From: JAILLW01 sp045640905 | GTDB lineage: Bacteria; Bacillota; Clostridia; Lachnospirales; Lachnospiraceae | Reading direction: 5' to 3' | NCBI GenBank assembly: GCA_045640905.1 | Contig: JAZUFW010000013.1 | Location: 1-34,761, forward strand | DNA: 34,761 bases | In this document: piece by piece, positions 6,169 through 15,254 of the stretch | How positions within the stretch are numbered: the stretch's first letter is position 1 | Layout of the letters: every line of letters begins with the position of its first letter | Translations under genes and position numbers: made by a program | Notes under the pieces: model-generated | The model's database searches: none | What the model was told of the DNA's origin: nothing | The model's input: the letters and a program-made list of their open reading frames with translations, nothing else

Positions 6169-7047
6169 ATGAATGAAACATTTGATATAGATATTATTAT
6201 GAAAAAGGCAAGACATAAGGCAGAGTTTCCACTGTTTATTTTGGCGGTGCTTTTGAATTTCTTTGTGCTGTTTTTGTTTGGCCGATTTTTTGCCTTACGT
6301 ACCGGCCTTGTGGATTTTATCGCTTCCTGGCTCGAAATTGATGGCGAGTATATGGATTTTTTGGCAGATTCCGAGCAATTGTTTGTACCGTTGTTTTTAA
6401 TTATTCTTATACTGATAATTATATATAACGCAAAAAAACTGTATCACGGTTGCTATGTGAGCGGAATCAGAGTGAGTGAAAAGCAGTTCCCGGAAATTTA
6501 TGCAATTGAACAATCCGTAGGAGCAAAGATGAAACTCAAACCGATTCCGAAGGTATTTATCAGTGCTTCTTCGAGTACTTATTCGGTGCTTAATATTCCG
6601 TTTTCGAGTGATTCTTTTGTAACCGTAGCACCGGGGGCTGCAATATATAATCCTGATATTGCCGAATTTAATATTATCAGAGACTTTGCACATGTGTATT
6701 ATGGGCACCGTTCAATGTGGTTTTATCTGCTTACTTTTTTTGCACATGCCATTCCGATTTTCGGGCCGTTATTGCATAGAACGTTGGAATACAGTGCAGA
6801 TCGTGCGGCCAAACTGATTCTCGGTGATGAGGCAGCACTTGAGTGTCTGATTAAATCAAGTGTTCATTATTTGGCAGTTCGGAAAATGGATACGGCGGAT
6901 TATTTGGAAAAAATGACCGCACCTTGCGGAAAAGAGGCTTCGGTTTACTATTTCCTATTGAATCTGGTGTCAAATATGCCGATAACCAGATACAGACTTA
7001 AGACGATGGCAGATGCTAATGAAAAGCATTGCGGACGTCTGTTTTGA
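6169..7047 (+). CDS. M48-like membrane protein with a degenerate zinc motif (292 aa)
   Basis: The layout is that of an M48 (HtpX/Ste24-type) membrane peptidase. Two N-terminal membrane segments (about residues 22-42 and 68-85) precede a soluble domain with PIPKVFISASSSTYSVLNIPF, and hydrophobic helices around residue 180. M48 enzymes carry HExxH, then a third ligand Glu in an E-x-x-AD motif. Here the aligned segment reads RDFAHVYYGH (residues 171-180): the first His is Arg and the Glu is Asp, while the second His and the downstream EYSADRAA (E207) remain. Zinc hydrolysis is therefore unlikely and a non-catalytic role is inferred. ATG 6169 has a weak GAGG site upstream; an upstream in-frame extension overlaps the previous gene and is rejected. 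Confidence 0.65.
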   Translation: MNETFDIDIIMKKARHKAEFPLFILAVLLNFFVLFLFGRFFALRTGLVDFIASWLEIDGEYMDFLADSEQLFVPLFLIILILIIIYNAKKLYHGCYVSGIRVSEKQFPEIYAIEQSVGAKMKLKPIPKVFISASSSTYSVLNIPFSSDSFVTVAPGAAIYNPDIAEFNIIRDFAHVYYGHRSMWFYLLTFFAHAIPIFGPLLHRTLEYSADRAAKLILGDEAALECLIKSSVHYLAVRKMDTADYLEKMTAPCGKEASVYYFLLNLVSNMPITRYRLKTMADANEKHCGRLF

Positions 7048-7071
7048 TAAAGGGACAAGTTATGTGATGAT

Positions 7072-7096
7072 TCGGCGACAAATTATGATACGCCGA
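7072..7096. repeat. Short inverted repeat before the EAL gene
   Basis: TCGGCG (7072-7077) and CGCCGA (7091-7096) flank ACAAATTATGATA. It lies in the 67-nt gap, 18 nt before the ATG. It could be an operator or an mRNA hairpin; there is no further support. Confidence 0.3.
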
Positions 7097-7114
7097 GATA
7101 TAAAGGATTAAGAT

Positions 7115-9130
7115 ATGAGTAAAGCAAAAGAAAAACGAATCAAGAAACTCCGCACACGTGTTTTGTGGCCTTCGGTAATGTGGATAGTCATTATCGGGAT
7201 ACTGTTTGCATTGATTAATGCTTTCATTTTGGAGGTGATGTTTCATTCAACGTTATCAAATAAGATTTCGCTGAATGAGGGCAGAGCCAGAAAGACAGCG
7301 GACTATTTGATGTCTCTTCCGATGGATACCGAAGAGGACATCAAGAATCTTTATGCAAAAATGAATTACGATTATGAGCACGTAGGATATGATATTCTCA
7401 GTGTGGTGGGAGCAGATGGCGATGGCAATATCCGATTCATGAAAGGCAATCTGGTTCCGAATATGGACAGTTTCGCTCCCATGAAGTACGGAAGGGAAAC
7501 ATTTTTGGTATCGCTTGATTCCAATTCCGATTTGCTGCAGGTTGAGGATGGCGAAATGACCGTACACATGACAGATGTATGGAAGAATTTTGATTTATCC
7601 GGTTTTGAAGAAGACGGCGCATTAAACCCGGAATGGGGTAATACAGACTACATTCATATGGGAATTTGGTATGGATTCATGTATGAAAATGCAAAAATCT
7701 ATATCAGAATGCCTTTGAGCATTACGAATTTTGAAGTGGTATCGGTGATCATTCCTTTGATTGTCACTTCACTTTTGTGCGTTGTTATTTTCCTGTATCA
7801 GATTATTGCGATTATCAGGGTAGTAATCGAGAGACGTAAACTTGCCAAGATTCTTTATACCGATGTAACCACAGGAGGAAACAACTGGACATATTTTACT
7901 AAAACAGCTTCAAAGAGACGCTTTTATAATAAAAACAAAGGATACGTGATAGTATCGATGTTGATTGAGAAATTTGATGCCTATTGCCTGATATATGGGG
8001 ACAGACAAGGCGAAGAATTGCTGGAAAATGTCTATAAACTACTGAGTAAAAACTTAAAAGGAAATGAGATTTTCTGTCGAAAAGAAGGAGCGGAATATGC
8101 TCTTTTGCTGACCAAGGATGACCGGGCAAAATTGAACGGAAGATTATTCAGTTTCTTTTCACAAATAGCGATGAAATATCCGGAACTTAAGCAGAAAATA
8201 GTAGCCGGAGTGGCCGAAGTCGGATCCAATTCCAAAATTGATATGGCGGACATCTATAATTGTGCCGCTATAGCCCGCAAGTCTCTTGTTGTCGGATCAA
8301 ACGTGAAAATTTCATGGTTTGACGAAGGCATGAAAGAAAAGATGGTTTGGGCGCAAACCGTTGAAAATGAGATGGAACAGGCACTTAAAAACGGCGAATT
8401 TGTAATGTACCTGCAACCTAAGTATACGACTTCTTCCGAACAAATCGGAGGAGCCGAAGCTTTGTGCCGTTGGATAAAGCCGGGGGTCGGCCTGATTCCG
8501 CCCGGAAAGTTTATTCCTATTTTCGAAAACAACGGGTTTATAGTAAAGTTGGATGATTTCATGTTGACCGAAGTTGCCAAAGCTCAAGCAAAATGGATGG
8601 AGCAGGGTTACCAATTATTCCCTATATCCGTAAACGTATCAAGAGCTCATTTCGCGATAGAAACATTGGCTGAGGATATATGCAAAATTGTTGACAGATA
8701 CAAAGTCCCGCATGAGTATATCGAACTGGAATTGACGGAGAGTGCGTTCTTTGATGATAAGGATGTTCTGCTGAAGACCATTTCGAAACTTAAAGAAGCA
8801 GGTTTCCCGATTTCGATGGACGATTTCGGCGCAGGATTCTCTTCACTTAATACACTTAAAGAGCTTCCGCTTGATGTCATAAAACTTGATGCGGAATTCT
8901 TCAGGGGGGATGATGTTTTCGACCGTGCGCATTTAATTGTTTCCGAGACCATAATGCTGGCTAAAAAACTCAGCATGCATATAGTTGCAGAAGGTATTGA
9001 AACAAGAGATCAGGTCGATTTTCTGGCAGGTGAAAAATGTGATTTGATTCAGGGATTCTTTTTTGCAAAACCCATGCCTGTCTCCGAATTCGAAGAAAGT
9101 GCATATGGAAAGCAAAACGTTGAAGAATAA
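7115..9130 (+). CDS. Membrane-bound degenerate-GGDEF/EAL c-di-GMP phosphodiesterase (671 aa)
   Basis: Predicted to cleave c-di-GMP to pGpG at the membrane. One membrane helix at residues ~20-42 and another at ~208-230 bracket a ~165-residue extracytoplasmic sensor. A GGDEF fold follows (~245-400), but its signature reads KEGAEYALLL, so it cannot be a cyclase and may bind GTP or be structural. The EAL domain (~425-660) is intact: EALCRW (E448), SVNVSR, ELTES, MDDFGAGFSSL, IKLD, VAEGIET and LIQGFFFAKP. These are the metal- and substrate-binding residues of active enzymes. ATG 7115 has AAAGGATTAAG upstream. It follows the M48-like gene by 67 nt and precedes the ECF-like gene by 17 nt. The ligand of the sensor region cannot be read. 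Confidence 0.9.
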   Translation: MSKAKEKRIKKLRTRVLWPSVMWIVIIGILFALINAFILEVMFHSTLSNKISLNEGRARKTADYLMSLPMDTEEDIKNLYAKMNYDYEHVGYDILSVVGADGDGNIRFMKGNLVPNMDSFAPMKYGRETFLVSLDSNSDLLQVEDGEMTVHMTDVWKNFDLSGFEEDGALNPEWGNTDYIHMGIWYGFMYENAKIYIRMPLSITNFEVVSVIIPLIVTSLLCVVIFLYQIIAIIRVVIERRKLAKILYTDVTTGGNNWTYFTKTASKRRFYNKNKGYVIVSMLIEKFDAYCLIYGDRQGEELLENVYKLLSKNLKGNEIFCRKEGAEYALLLTKDDRAKLNGRLFSFFSQIAMKYPELKQKIVAGVAEVGSNSKIDMADIYNCAAIARKSLVVGSNVKISWFDEGMKEKMVWAQTVENEMEQALKNGEFVMYLQPKYTTSSEQIGGAEALCRWIKPGVGLIPPGKFIPIFENNGFIVKLDDFMLTEVAKAQAKWMEQGYQLFPISVNVSRAHFAIETLAEDICKIVDRYKVPHEYIELELTESAFFDDKDVLLKTISKLKEAGFPISMDDFGAGFSSLNTLKELPLDVIKLDAEFFRGDDVFDRAHLIVSETIMLAKKLSMHIVAEGIETRDQVDFLAGEKCDLIQGFFFAKPMPVSEFEESAYGKQNVEE

Positions 9131-9147
9131 GCAAAAGGATAATAGTT

Positions 9148-9681
9148 TTGTCGAATTTGGAAACTAAATCGAAAATCAAACTTACAACAAAAGAAATTGT
9201 GATTTTTGGAATGCTCGGCGGCGTGATGTATGCATCAAAAGAAATAATGGCTGCACTTCCCAATATTCATCTCCTGGGGGCTTTCATAGTATCACTGACG
9301 GTGGTCTATAGGAAAAAAGCCTTATATCCGATATATGTTTTTGTTTTTCTGGCAGGTCTTTTGAACGGATTTAATACGTGGTGGATACCGTATTTATATA
9401 TTTGGTTGCTCCTATGGGGGGCAACCATGATTTTGCCCCAAAACATGAACAAAAAGGCTGCACCTTTTGTTTATTGCATTATCAGTGCACTTCACGGCTT
9501 TTTATACGGAACCTTTTATGCGCCCTTTCAGGCGGTGTGCTTCGGCTTGGGCTTAAAGGGAATGGTGGCGTGGATTATTTCCGGATTACCTTTTGATGTC
9601 ATGCACGGGTTGGGCAATTTGGTATGCGGTGTTATAATAGTACCGCTAATAAAGATTTTTACAAAGATGAAAGAATGGTAA
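9148..9681 (+). CDS. ECF transporter S-component-like membrane protein (177 aa)
   Basis: A small hydrophobic protein with five or six membrane segments from residue ~16 on. It begins with a short basic tail and KLTTKEIVIFGMLGGVMYASK, a start typical of ECF-family substrate-binding (S) components. Recognisable blocks are PNIHLLGAFIVSLTVVYRKK, FNTWWIPYLYIWLLLWGATM and IISGLPFDVMHGLGN, seen in a clostridial S-component subfamily whose substrate I do not know. S-components work with a shared EcfT and two ATPases, none of which is in this window. The start is TTG 9148 with AAAAGGA 8 nt upstream. It stops 5 nt before the chosen MATE start and probably shares its transcript. Confidence 0.6.
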   Translation: MSNLETKSKIKLTTKEIVIFGMLGGVMYASKEIMAALPNIHLLGAFIVSLTVVYRKKALYPIYVFVFLAGLLNGFNTWWIPYLYIWLLLWGATMILPQNMNKKAAPFVYCIISALHGFLYGTFYAPFQAVCFGLGLKGMVAWIISGLPFDVMHGLGNLVCGVIIVPLIKIFTKMKEW

Positions 9682-9686
9682 GAAAA

Positions 9687-11096
9687 ATGTCTTTCAAGAA
9701 TTCCGATTCACGGATTTTGGACAAAAAAGCATTCTTAATGCTCGCGCTTAGTCTGGCGCTGCCCATTATGCTACAGAACTTAATCAGTACGTTGGTTAAT
9801 TCCGCCGATACATTGATGCTTGGCTACGTCAGTCAGAGTGCAATGTCGGCGTCTTCTTTGGCAAACGGATTTGTATTTGTATTGTTTTGCGTCTATTTCG
9901 GTATATCGACGGGAACATCCGTCCTGTGCGGTCAATATTACGGCAAAGATGATAAAGAAACCATAGAACGCGTTATGGGTCTTGCTTTTCGAATAACGAT
10001 ATTGATTTCGTTACTCTTTTTTGCAATCTGCTTTTTTGCACCGGAAACAATAATGAGACTGTTTTCGGATTCGAAGGAAACCATAGAAGCAGGCAAAAAC
10101 TATTTGCGTGTCGTTTCGTTTTCATTTGTATTTATGGGTATCTCGCAAGTATATGTAAGTGCTCTTCGAAGTGTCGGAAAAGTGATTTTTCCGTCACTTC
10201 TTTATATTTTGTCCTTAGTGGTGAATGTGGTGTTCAATGCACTGTTTATTTTCGGATTCTGCGGTTTCCCCAAACTCGGAGTTGTCGGAGTGGCGTTGGG
10301 AACGGTTATAGCTCGTGTTTTCGAAGTGATATTGTGTATCATACATTCGGTATTTATAAGTTCCGTCAAATTCAGAGTGAAATATCTGTTTTCAAAAACG
10401 GGAGTTTTGCTCGGAGATTTTGTGAAAATCAGCGTACCCTCGTTGCTTAATGACTTGATTTGGGGATTGGCGGCATCAGCCTTTTCTGCCATCTTGGGGC
10501 ATTTGGGTGATGATGTGGTGGCTGCCAACTCGGTAGCGGTCATGGTGGTCGATATAGGTGCAATAGCCAGCCGGGGGTTTGCCAATGCTACAACGATTAT
10601 CGTCAGTCAGAACCTCGGAGAAAATAAGATGGAGGCTACAAAAGTATATTCCGGCAGGATGCTTCGAATCACGACTTACGTAGCGTTGCTGGGATGTGCT
10701 GTAATGATGATTTTGAGAAAACCTGTTATGGCTTTTTACTCCGATAAATTGACGGAAACTGCTGTCAGGTATTTGGGCATCATGATGATAATGACAACCT
10801 GGAGATTAGTCGGGGAAGGCGTGAATACCTGTATGGTATGCGGCTGCTTCAGAGGCGGGGGCGATTCCAAATTCGGTATGAAAATGGATTTGGTCTATAT
10901 GTGGCTGGTAGCGGTTCCTTTGATGTTTATTGCGGCTTTTGTGCTGAAACTGCCCGCTATGTGGGTATATTTGGTAATGACACTCGACGAGTACTATAAG
11001 ATGCCGACAATCGTGATGCATTACAAAAAAATGAAATGGATGAAAAATATAACCAGAGAAAAGGATGAACTTGCTTTGACTGAGAAGCAGGCCTAA
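9687..11096 (+). CDS. MATE-family efflux transporter, first of a pair (469 aa)
   Basis: A 12-helix MATE protein of usual family length; MATE transporters expel cationic or organic compounds using Na+ or H+ gradients. N-terminal half signature: ALPIMLQNLISTLVNSADTL, then SMSASSLANGF-like repeats and GTSVLCGQYYG. The second half repeats the fold from ~residue 240 (KISVPSLLNDLIWGLAASAF) with GFANATTIIVSQNLGENK. Two starts are possible, ATG 9675 and ATG 9687; neither has a strong ribosome site, so coupling to the preceding stop at 9681 is likely. The last ~20 residues are charged. Ten nt separate it from a second, clearly different MATE gene. Confidence 0.88.
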   Translation: MSFKNSDSRILDKKAFLMLALSLALPIMLQNLISTLVNSADTLMLGYVSQSAMSASSLANGFVFVLFCVYFGISTGTSVLCGQYYGKDDKETIERVMGLAFRITILISLLFFAICFFAPETIMRLFSDSKETIEAGKNYLRVVSFSFVFMGISQVYVSALRSVGKVIFPSLLYILSLVVNVVFNALFIFGFCGFPKLGVVGVALGTVIARVFEVILCIIHSVFISSVKFRVKYLFSKTGVLLGDFVKISVPSLLNDLIWGLAASAFSAILGHLGDDVVAANSVAVMVVDIGAIASRGFANATTIIVSQNLGENKMEATKVYSGRMLRITTYVALLGCAVMMILRKPVMAFYSDKLTETAVRYLGIMMIMTTWRLVGEGVNTCMVCGCFRGGGDSKFGMKMDLVYMWLVAVPLMFIAAFVLKLPAMWVYLVMTLDEYYKMPTIVMHYKKMKWMKNITREKDELALTEKQA

Positions 11097-11106
11097 GAAT
11101 AGAAAA

Positions 11107-12459
11107 ATGAGTTTTTTTAAGATAGACAAAGAACACTTGCGTAACACAATTAATATGGCGTGGCCGTCAATAATTGAGTCGTTTTTTACGGCATTGGCGG
11201 GACTGATCGATTCGTTTATGGTCAGCTCAATGGGGGCTTCGGCGGTGGCCGCGGTAGGATTAACCACCCAGCCTAAATTTATGGGATTGGCATTGTTTTT
11301 TGCCGTTAACATTGCGGTTTCTGCGCTGGTAGCACGACGCAGAGGCGAAAATAAAAAGGATGAAGCCAACAGAATAATGCTGACGGCTATATCGCTGGTT
11401 ACAGTGGCATCGATCATAATAAGCATCATTTTTGTCTTTACAGCATCCCCTGTAATCGCATTTTGCGGATCGAACGAAGAAACACATGATATTGCTGTCA
11501 CTTATTTTCAGATTATCATGGGCGGAATGATTTTTAACTGCCTGCAGATGGTTATCAACTCGGCTCAAAGAGGCGCGGGAAACACCAAAATAACCATGCG
11601 TACCAATATAACGTCCAGCGTTGTGAATATTGTATTCAACTACCTGTTAATCGGCGGACATCTGGGATTCCCTGCCATGGGAATAGTGGGAGCAGCTCTT
11701 GCTACGGTTCTGGGTACGGTAGTAGCTTCCGTAATGAGTGTGCTGTCAATATATAAAAAGGACAATTTCCTGTCTATACCGTATATTATTGAAAAAAAGA
11801 TAAAGCCGGCATGGACAGCGTTCGTACAGATAGTGAAACTGGGCTATTCGGTATTTTTCGAACAGATATTGATGAGAGTCGGTTTTATGCTGACGGCTAT
11901 TATGGCAGCAGCACAGGGAACTGCAGCCATGGCAGCTCATCAGGTCGGAATGAATTTTATGGGGCTGACGTTTTCTTTCGGAGACGGAATCCAGGCGGCA
12001 GCAGTTGCTCTGATAGGACGGTCTTTGGGTGAAGGAAATCCTGATTTGGCCAAAGAGTATGGCGGAATATGCAGAAAAATGGCGATATGCATAGCTGCGG
12101 TTCTGGCTGTAGTCTATTTCTTCGGAGCGAGACCTATCATGGGACTTTTCTTTGCGGAAAAAGAAATAGTCGACATCGGTGTTAATATAATGCGAGTAAT
12201 TATCCTGGTAGTTTTGTTCCAGGTAATACAGGTGGTATATATGGGATGCTTAAGAGGTGCCGGAGATACACTGTATACGGCTGTTGCATCAATGATCAGT
12301 GTTACTGTTATACGAACCATATTCTCATACCTTTGCGGATATACTTTTGGATGGGGAATCACCGGAATTTGGATGGGAGTTCTGGCAGATCAGATTTCCA
12401 GATTTACGTTTGCAACCATCAGATTCAGACAGGGGAAATGGGTCAATATTAAGATATAG
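11107..12459 (+). CDS. MATE-family efflux transporter, second of a pair (450 aa)
   Basis: A full-length MATE protein: WPSIIESFFTALAGLIDSFM, MGASAVAAVGLTTQP, then ALVARRRGENK in the N-half and VGMNFMGLTFSFGDGIQAAA, ALIGRSLGEGNPDLA in the C-half. GCLRGAGDT is a well-known MATE block near the end. It is diverged from its neighbour, so this is an old pair rather than a recent duplication. MATE proteins are thought to act as monomers, so the pair may have different substrates or a partnership; no sequence evidence decides. ATG 11107 has a weak AGAATAGAA site. No terminator is visible before the next promoter. Confidence 0.88.
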   Translation: MSFFKIDKEHLRNTINMAWPSIIESFFTALAGLIDSFMVSSMGASAVAAVGLTTQPKFMGLALFFAVNIAVSALVARRRGENKKDEANRIMLTAISLVTVASIIISIIFVFTASPVIAFCGSNEETHDIAVTYFQIIMGGMIFNCLQMVINSAQRGAGNTKITMRTNITSSVVNIVFNYLLIGGHLGFPAMGIVGAALATVLGTVVASVMSVLSIYKKDNFLSIPYIIEKKIKPAWTAFVQIVKLGYSVFFEQILMRVGFMLTAIMAAAQGTAAMAAHQVGMNFMGLTFSFGDGIQAAAVALIGRSLGEGNPDLAKEYGGICRKMAICIAAVLAVVYFFGARPIMGLFFAEKEIVDIGVNIMRVIILVVLFQVIQVVYMGCLRGAGDTLYTAVASMISVTVIRTIFSYLCGYTFGWGITGIWMGVLADQISRFTFATIRFRQGKWVNIKI

Positions 12460-12496
12460 CATTGAACTGTTGACACTGTATGACAGCGCCATTTTT

Positions 12497-12505
12497 TGAT
12501 ATAAT
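12497..12505 (+). promoter_or_regulatory. Extended -10 promoter before the hybrid kinase gene
   Basis: TGATATAAT is a perfect TGn-TATAAT extended -10 element. A TTGACA at 12470-12475 is present, but the spacer would be 24 nt, too long for a normal -35. The extended -10 would compensate for a weak -35. The likely start near 12512 leaves a ~33-nt leader. Confidence 0.6.
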
Positions 12506-12544
12506 ATATATGTTTTTGACATCGTGAAATGAGAGGATTTTGCT

Positions 12545-14365
12545 TTGAAAATAATAGAACGTATATACCAAAGAATTATTGGCAACATGTATGATGAAAA
12601 AGTTGCTATCAGGTATCGAATATTGAACCTGCTTATTATGGTGGGTGGTCTGTTTTCGGTAGTTGCGTGCATTTTTACGGTGCTTGAAAATGTGGGAATC
12701 CCTGCCGTTATAGCCTGCATCGGTACGTCTTTTGTATCGTTTTTCTGTCTTGTTCTGTCTGCCAAATTCAAAAAATATGAGTTGGCAGCGTCCCTTTTGA
12801 TGATGGTTTTGAATCTGGTGATGTTTCCTTTGCTGTTTTTTACATGCGGAGGATTGGATTCGGGAATGCTTTTATGGCTGGTCATGGGATTTATTCTGGT
12901 TTTCCTGGCGCTGCGCGGACCGATGTTCTACATTATGTACGTTCTTACCATAGCCAGCTTTATTACCGTATTACATCTTTCCAGAATACATCCGGAATGG
13001 GTAATGGGCAGAATGGAAGGCTCCGCAATGTATTTCGATATCATCATGGTATTGATAATGGTCGGTTCCTGCATAGGTATTTTGTTCAAATTCCAAAACA
13101 GACTGTTTGAAAAACAGACCGAGAAATTGATAGAGAATGAGGCGCGCCTTCAGGAAGCCATTTTGGAAGCGGAAAAAGCTTCCAAGGCAAAAGGTGATTT
13201 CCTGGCAAATATGTCTCATGAAATCCGAACACCTATTAATGCTGTCATCGGAATGGATGAGATGATATTAAGAGAAGCCGAAGACAGTGAAATATTAAGA
13301 TACGCTGACAACATAAAGAGTTCCTCAAATACATTGCTCGGAATAATAAATGATATTTTGGACTTTTCGAAGATTGAGTCGGGAAAAATGGAATTGATTC
13401 CCGCAGAGTACAACACAAAGGAAATGCTGACGGACTGCTTTAATGCCGTATATTTCCGCGCAAAGGAAAAAAATCTCGGATATTACTTTAAAGTAAATCC
13501 TGCAATTCCGTCAGTTTTGTTCGGCGACGAAATTCGTGTTCGACAGATAATAAACAATCTATTGACCAATGCAGTCAAATATACTCAAACAGGCTCCGTT
13601 ACAACATCTTTTTCCGTAAAACCTATAGATGAAGATCATATGTCACTGTGCATTAAAGTTGCGGATACCGGAATGGGTATTTCGTCGGAAGATAAATCAA
13701 AGATGTTTGAAGCCTTCCAGAGAATTGAAGAAAAGAAGAACAGATCCGTTGAAGGAACCGGATTGGGACTTTCCATTACCAAGCAATTGATTGATTTGAT
13801 GGGAGGAACATTAACAGTTCAGTCGGAACTGGGAGTCGGATCGGTTTTTCTGGTTGAGATTCCTCAAAAGGTTGTGAATAAGGAACCTGTAGGACGTGTT
13901 ACAATCAGCTACTTGAGCGAAGATATGGTTAAGAGCGAAAAATACTCGGAATCCTTCAGAGCTCCCGATGCCGGAATTTTGGTCGTAGATGATGTTGATA
14001 TGAACAACAAAGTAATCCTGGGATTACTTAAAAAGACGTTGTTAAAGATTGATACTGCTCATTCCGGATACGAATGTATAGAAAAAGTAAAGCAACATCA
14101 GTATGATATTATTTTGCTGGACCATATGATGCCCGAACTTGATGGTATAGAGACACTTAAATTATTGCAGGAAACTCCTGAATTTGATACAACTACACCT
14201 GTAATAGCATTGACGGCCAACGCCGTAGTCGGAGCCAAAGAGATGTATTTGAAGGCCGGATTCACAGGATATTTAACTAAGCCTGTTAAATCTGTTGAAC
14301 TGGAAAATATGATTAAGGAATATTTGCCGAAGGAAAAGGTCATTTTACCCGAAGCGTGGAAATAG
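12545..14365 (+). CDS. Hybrid sensor histidine kinase with receiver domain (606 aa)
   Basis: Residues ~20-185 hold about six membrane helices without a large extracytoplasmic domain, so the signal is sensed in or near the membrane. A coiled linker (~190-218) leads to a HisKA domain with SHEIRTPINAVIGMDEMI; the phospho-acceptor is H225. The HATPase domain shows NNLLTNAVKYT (N box), DTGMGIS (G1) and GTGLGLSI (G2). A C-terminal receiver follows: ILVVDDVDMNNK, LLDHMMPELDG with D526, ALTANA and TKPV. All catalytic residues look intact. There is no DNA-binding output in the protein and no separate regulator next door. TTG 12545 follows GAGAGGAT. It starts a run with the E2-like and AMP-ligase genes 14 and 11 nt apart, so it may control or respond to their product (inference). 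Confidence 0.9.
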   Translation: MKIIERIYQRIIGNMYDEKVAIRYRILNLLIMVGGLFSVVACIFTVLENVGIPAVIACIGTSFVSFFCLVLSAKFKKYELAASLLMMVLNLVMFPLLFFTCGGLDSGMLLWLVMGFILVFLALRGPMFYIMYVLTIASFITVLHLSRIHPEWVMGRMEGSAMYFDIIMVLIMVGSCIGILFKFQNRLFEKQTEKLIENEARLQEAILEAEKASKAKGDFLANMSHEIRTPINAVIGMDEMILREAEDSEILRYADNIKSSSNTLLGIINDILDFSKIESGKMELIPAEYNTKEMLTDCFNAVYFRAKEKNLGYYFKVNPAIPSVLFGDEIRVRQIINNLLTNAVKYTQTGSVTTSFSVKPIDEDHMSLCIKVADTGMGISSEDKSKMFEAFQRIEEKKNRSVEGTGLGLSITKQLIDLMGGTLTVQSELGVGSVFLVEIPQKVVNKEPVGRVTISYLSEDMVKSEKYSESFRAPDAGILVVDDVDMNNKVILGLLKKTLLKIDTAHSGYECIEKVKQHQYDIILLDHMMPELDGIETLKLLQETPEFDTTTPVIALTANAVVGAKEMYLKAGFTGYLTKPVKSVELENMIKEYLPKEKVILPEAWK

Positions 14366-14379
14366 GAGGATATTTTCAT

Positions 14380-15243
14380 ATGAAAAAGAGATTCGGAGAC
14401 CGAAAGGACGGGACTCTGTTAAGAGATTTGGATGCAATGCATTTTGTTATGCCGAATATTTATCCTAACAGATGCGATAATGAGGCCTTCATAAAAGAAA
14501 CCATTGACTTAACGGCACTCAACGAATATCTGGAAAAGAAAAACTCCGATAATCCGGAGTATAAATACAACCTCTTTCAAGCTATTGTTACTGCCATGCT
14601 AAAAACAATATATCTGCGTCCGAAGATGAACAGGTTCATTGCAAATAAGAATATGTATCAGCGCAATGAATTGACAGCGTCCTTCGTTGTTAAAAAGATG
14701 TTTGATGATAACGGTGCAGAAGGATTGGCACTGATTAAAGCCAAAGAATCAGATAACATTAATACAATACATAATGAAATCTTTAAGCAGGTTTCGACAG
14801 TCAGAACAGATAAACTTGATGCATCTTCAAATGCCATGGATATTTTCAATAAGATGCCCAGATTTTTGTCCAAGTTTATTATCGGTATAGTATGCATTCT
14901 GGACAGACACGGACGTGTTCCCAAATCTGCAATAGCTTCGGATCCGTACTATTCGTCAGTTCTTTTGACCAATATAGGTTCAATTAAGCTTCATTCGGGA
15001 TATCATCATTTGACCAACTGGGGAACCAATTCTGTATTTGTGGTTGTCGGCGAAAAGAAAAAGCGTCCTTTTTTCAATGATGACGGTACTTTTGAAATGA
15101 GGGACAGCGTTGATTTGGGATTAACCATTGATGAAAGAATAGCGGACGGATATTATTATTCAAAAACCATTCGCCTGTTTAAAAAGCTTTTGGCAGAACC
15201 CGAGTTGTTGGAATTGCCGCTTAATGAAGAAATTGAGTATTAG
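14380..15243 (+). CDS. 2-oxoacid dehydrogenase E2 / CAT-fold acyltransferase-like protein without the catalytic His (287 aa)
   Basis: The catalytic-domain fold of E2 acyltransferases (related to chloramphenicol acetyltransferase) spans the whole protein. There is no lipoyl domain and no peripheral-subunit-binding domain. Supporting blocks are KYNLFQAIVTAMLKTIYLRP near the N-terminus, PKSAIASDPYYSSVLLTNIG, and the C-terminal LGLTIDERIADGYYYSKTIR. In active E2 and CAT enzymes the last motif is (D/H)HxxxDG with a catalytic His; here it reads DERIADG, so His is replaced by Glu while the Asp-Gly stays. Either the chemistry is different or the protein is a non-catalytic binding partner. ATG 14380 is set by a perfect AGGAGG at 14364-14369. 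It sits between a histidine kinase and an acyl-CoA/AMP ligase, which could supply its acyl donor (inference). Confidence 0.72.
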   Translation: MKKRFGDRKDGTLLRDLDAMHFVMPNIYPNRCDNEAFIKETIDLTALNEYLEKKNSDNPEYKYNLFQAIVTAMLKTIYLRPKMNRFIANKNMYQRNELTASFVVKKMFDDNGAEGLALIKAKESDNINTIHNEIFKQVSTVRTDKLDASSNAMDIFNKMPRFLSKFIIGIVCILDRHGRVPKSAIASDPYYSSVLLTNIGSIKLHSGYHHLTNWGTNSVFVVVGEKKKRPFFNDDGTFEMRDSVDLGLTIDERIADGYYYSKTIRLFKKLLAEPELLELPLNEEIEY

Positions 15244-15254
15244 TGAGGGTATAT

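Noticed and set aside
10806..11501. 231-codon minus-strand ORF across the MATE junction
   Set aside because: It is antisense to two clearly coding MATE genes, has no ribosome site and its translation is low-complexity.
12470..12475. TTGACA as -35 of the kinase promoter
   Set aside because: The 24-nt spacer to TATAAT is too long; an extended -10 explains the promoter better.
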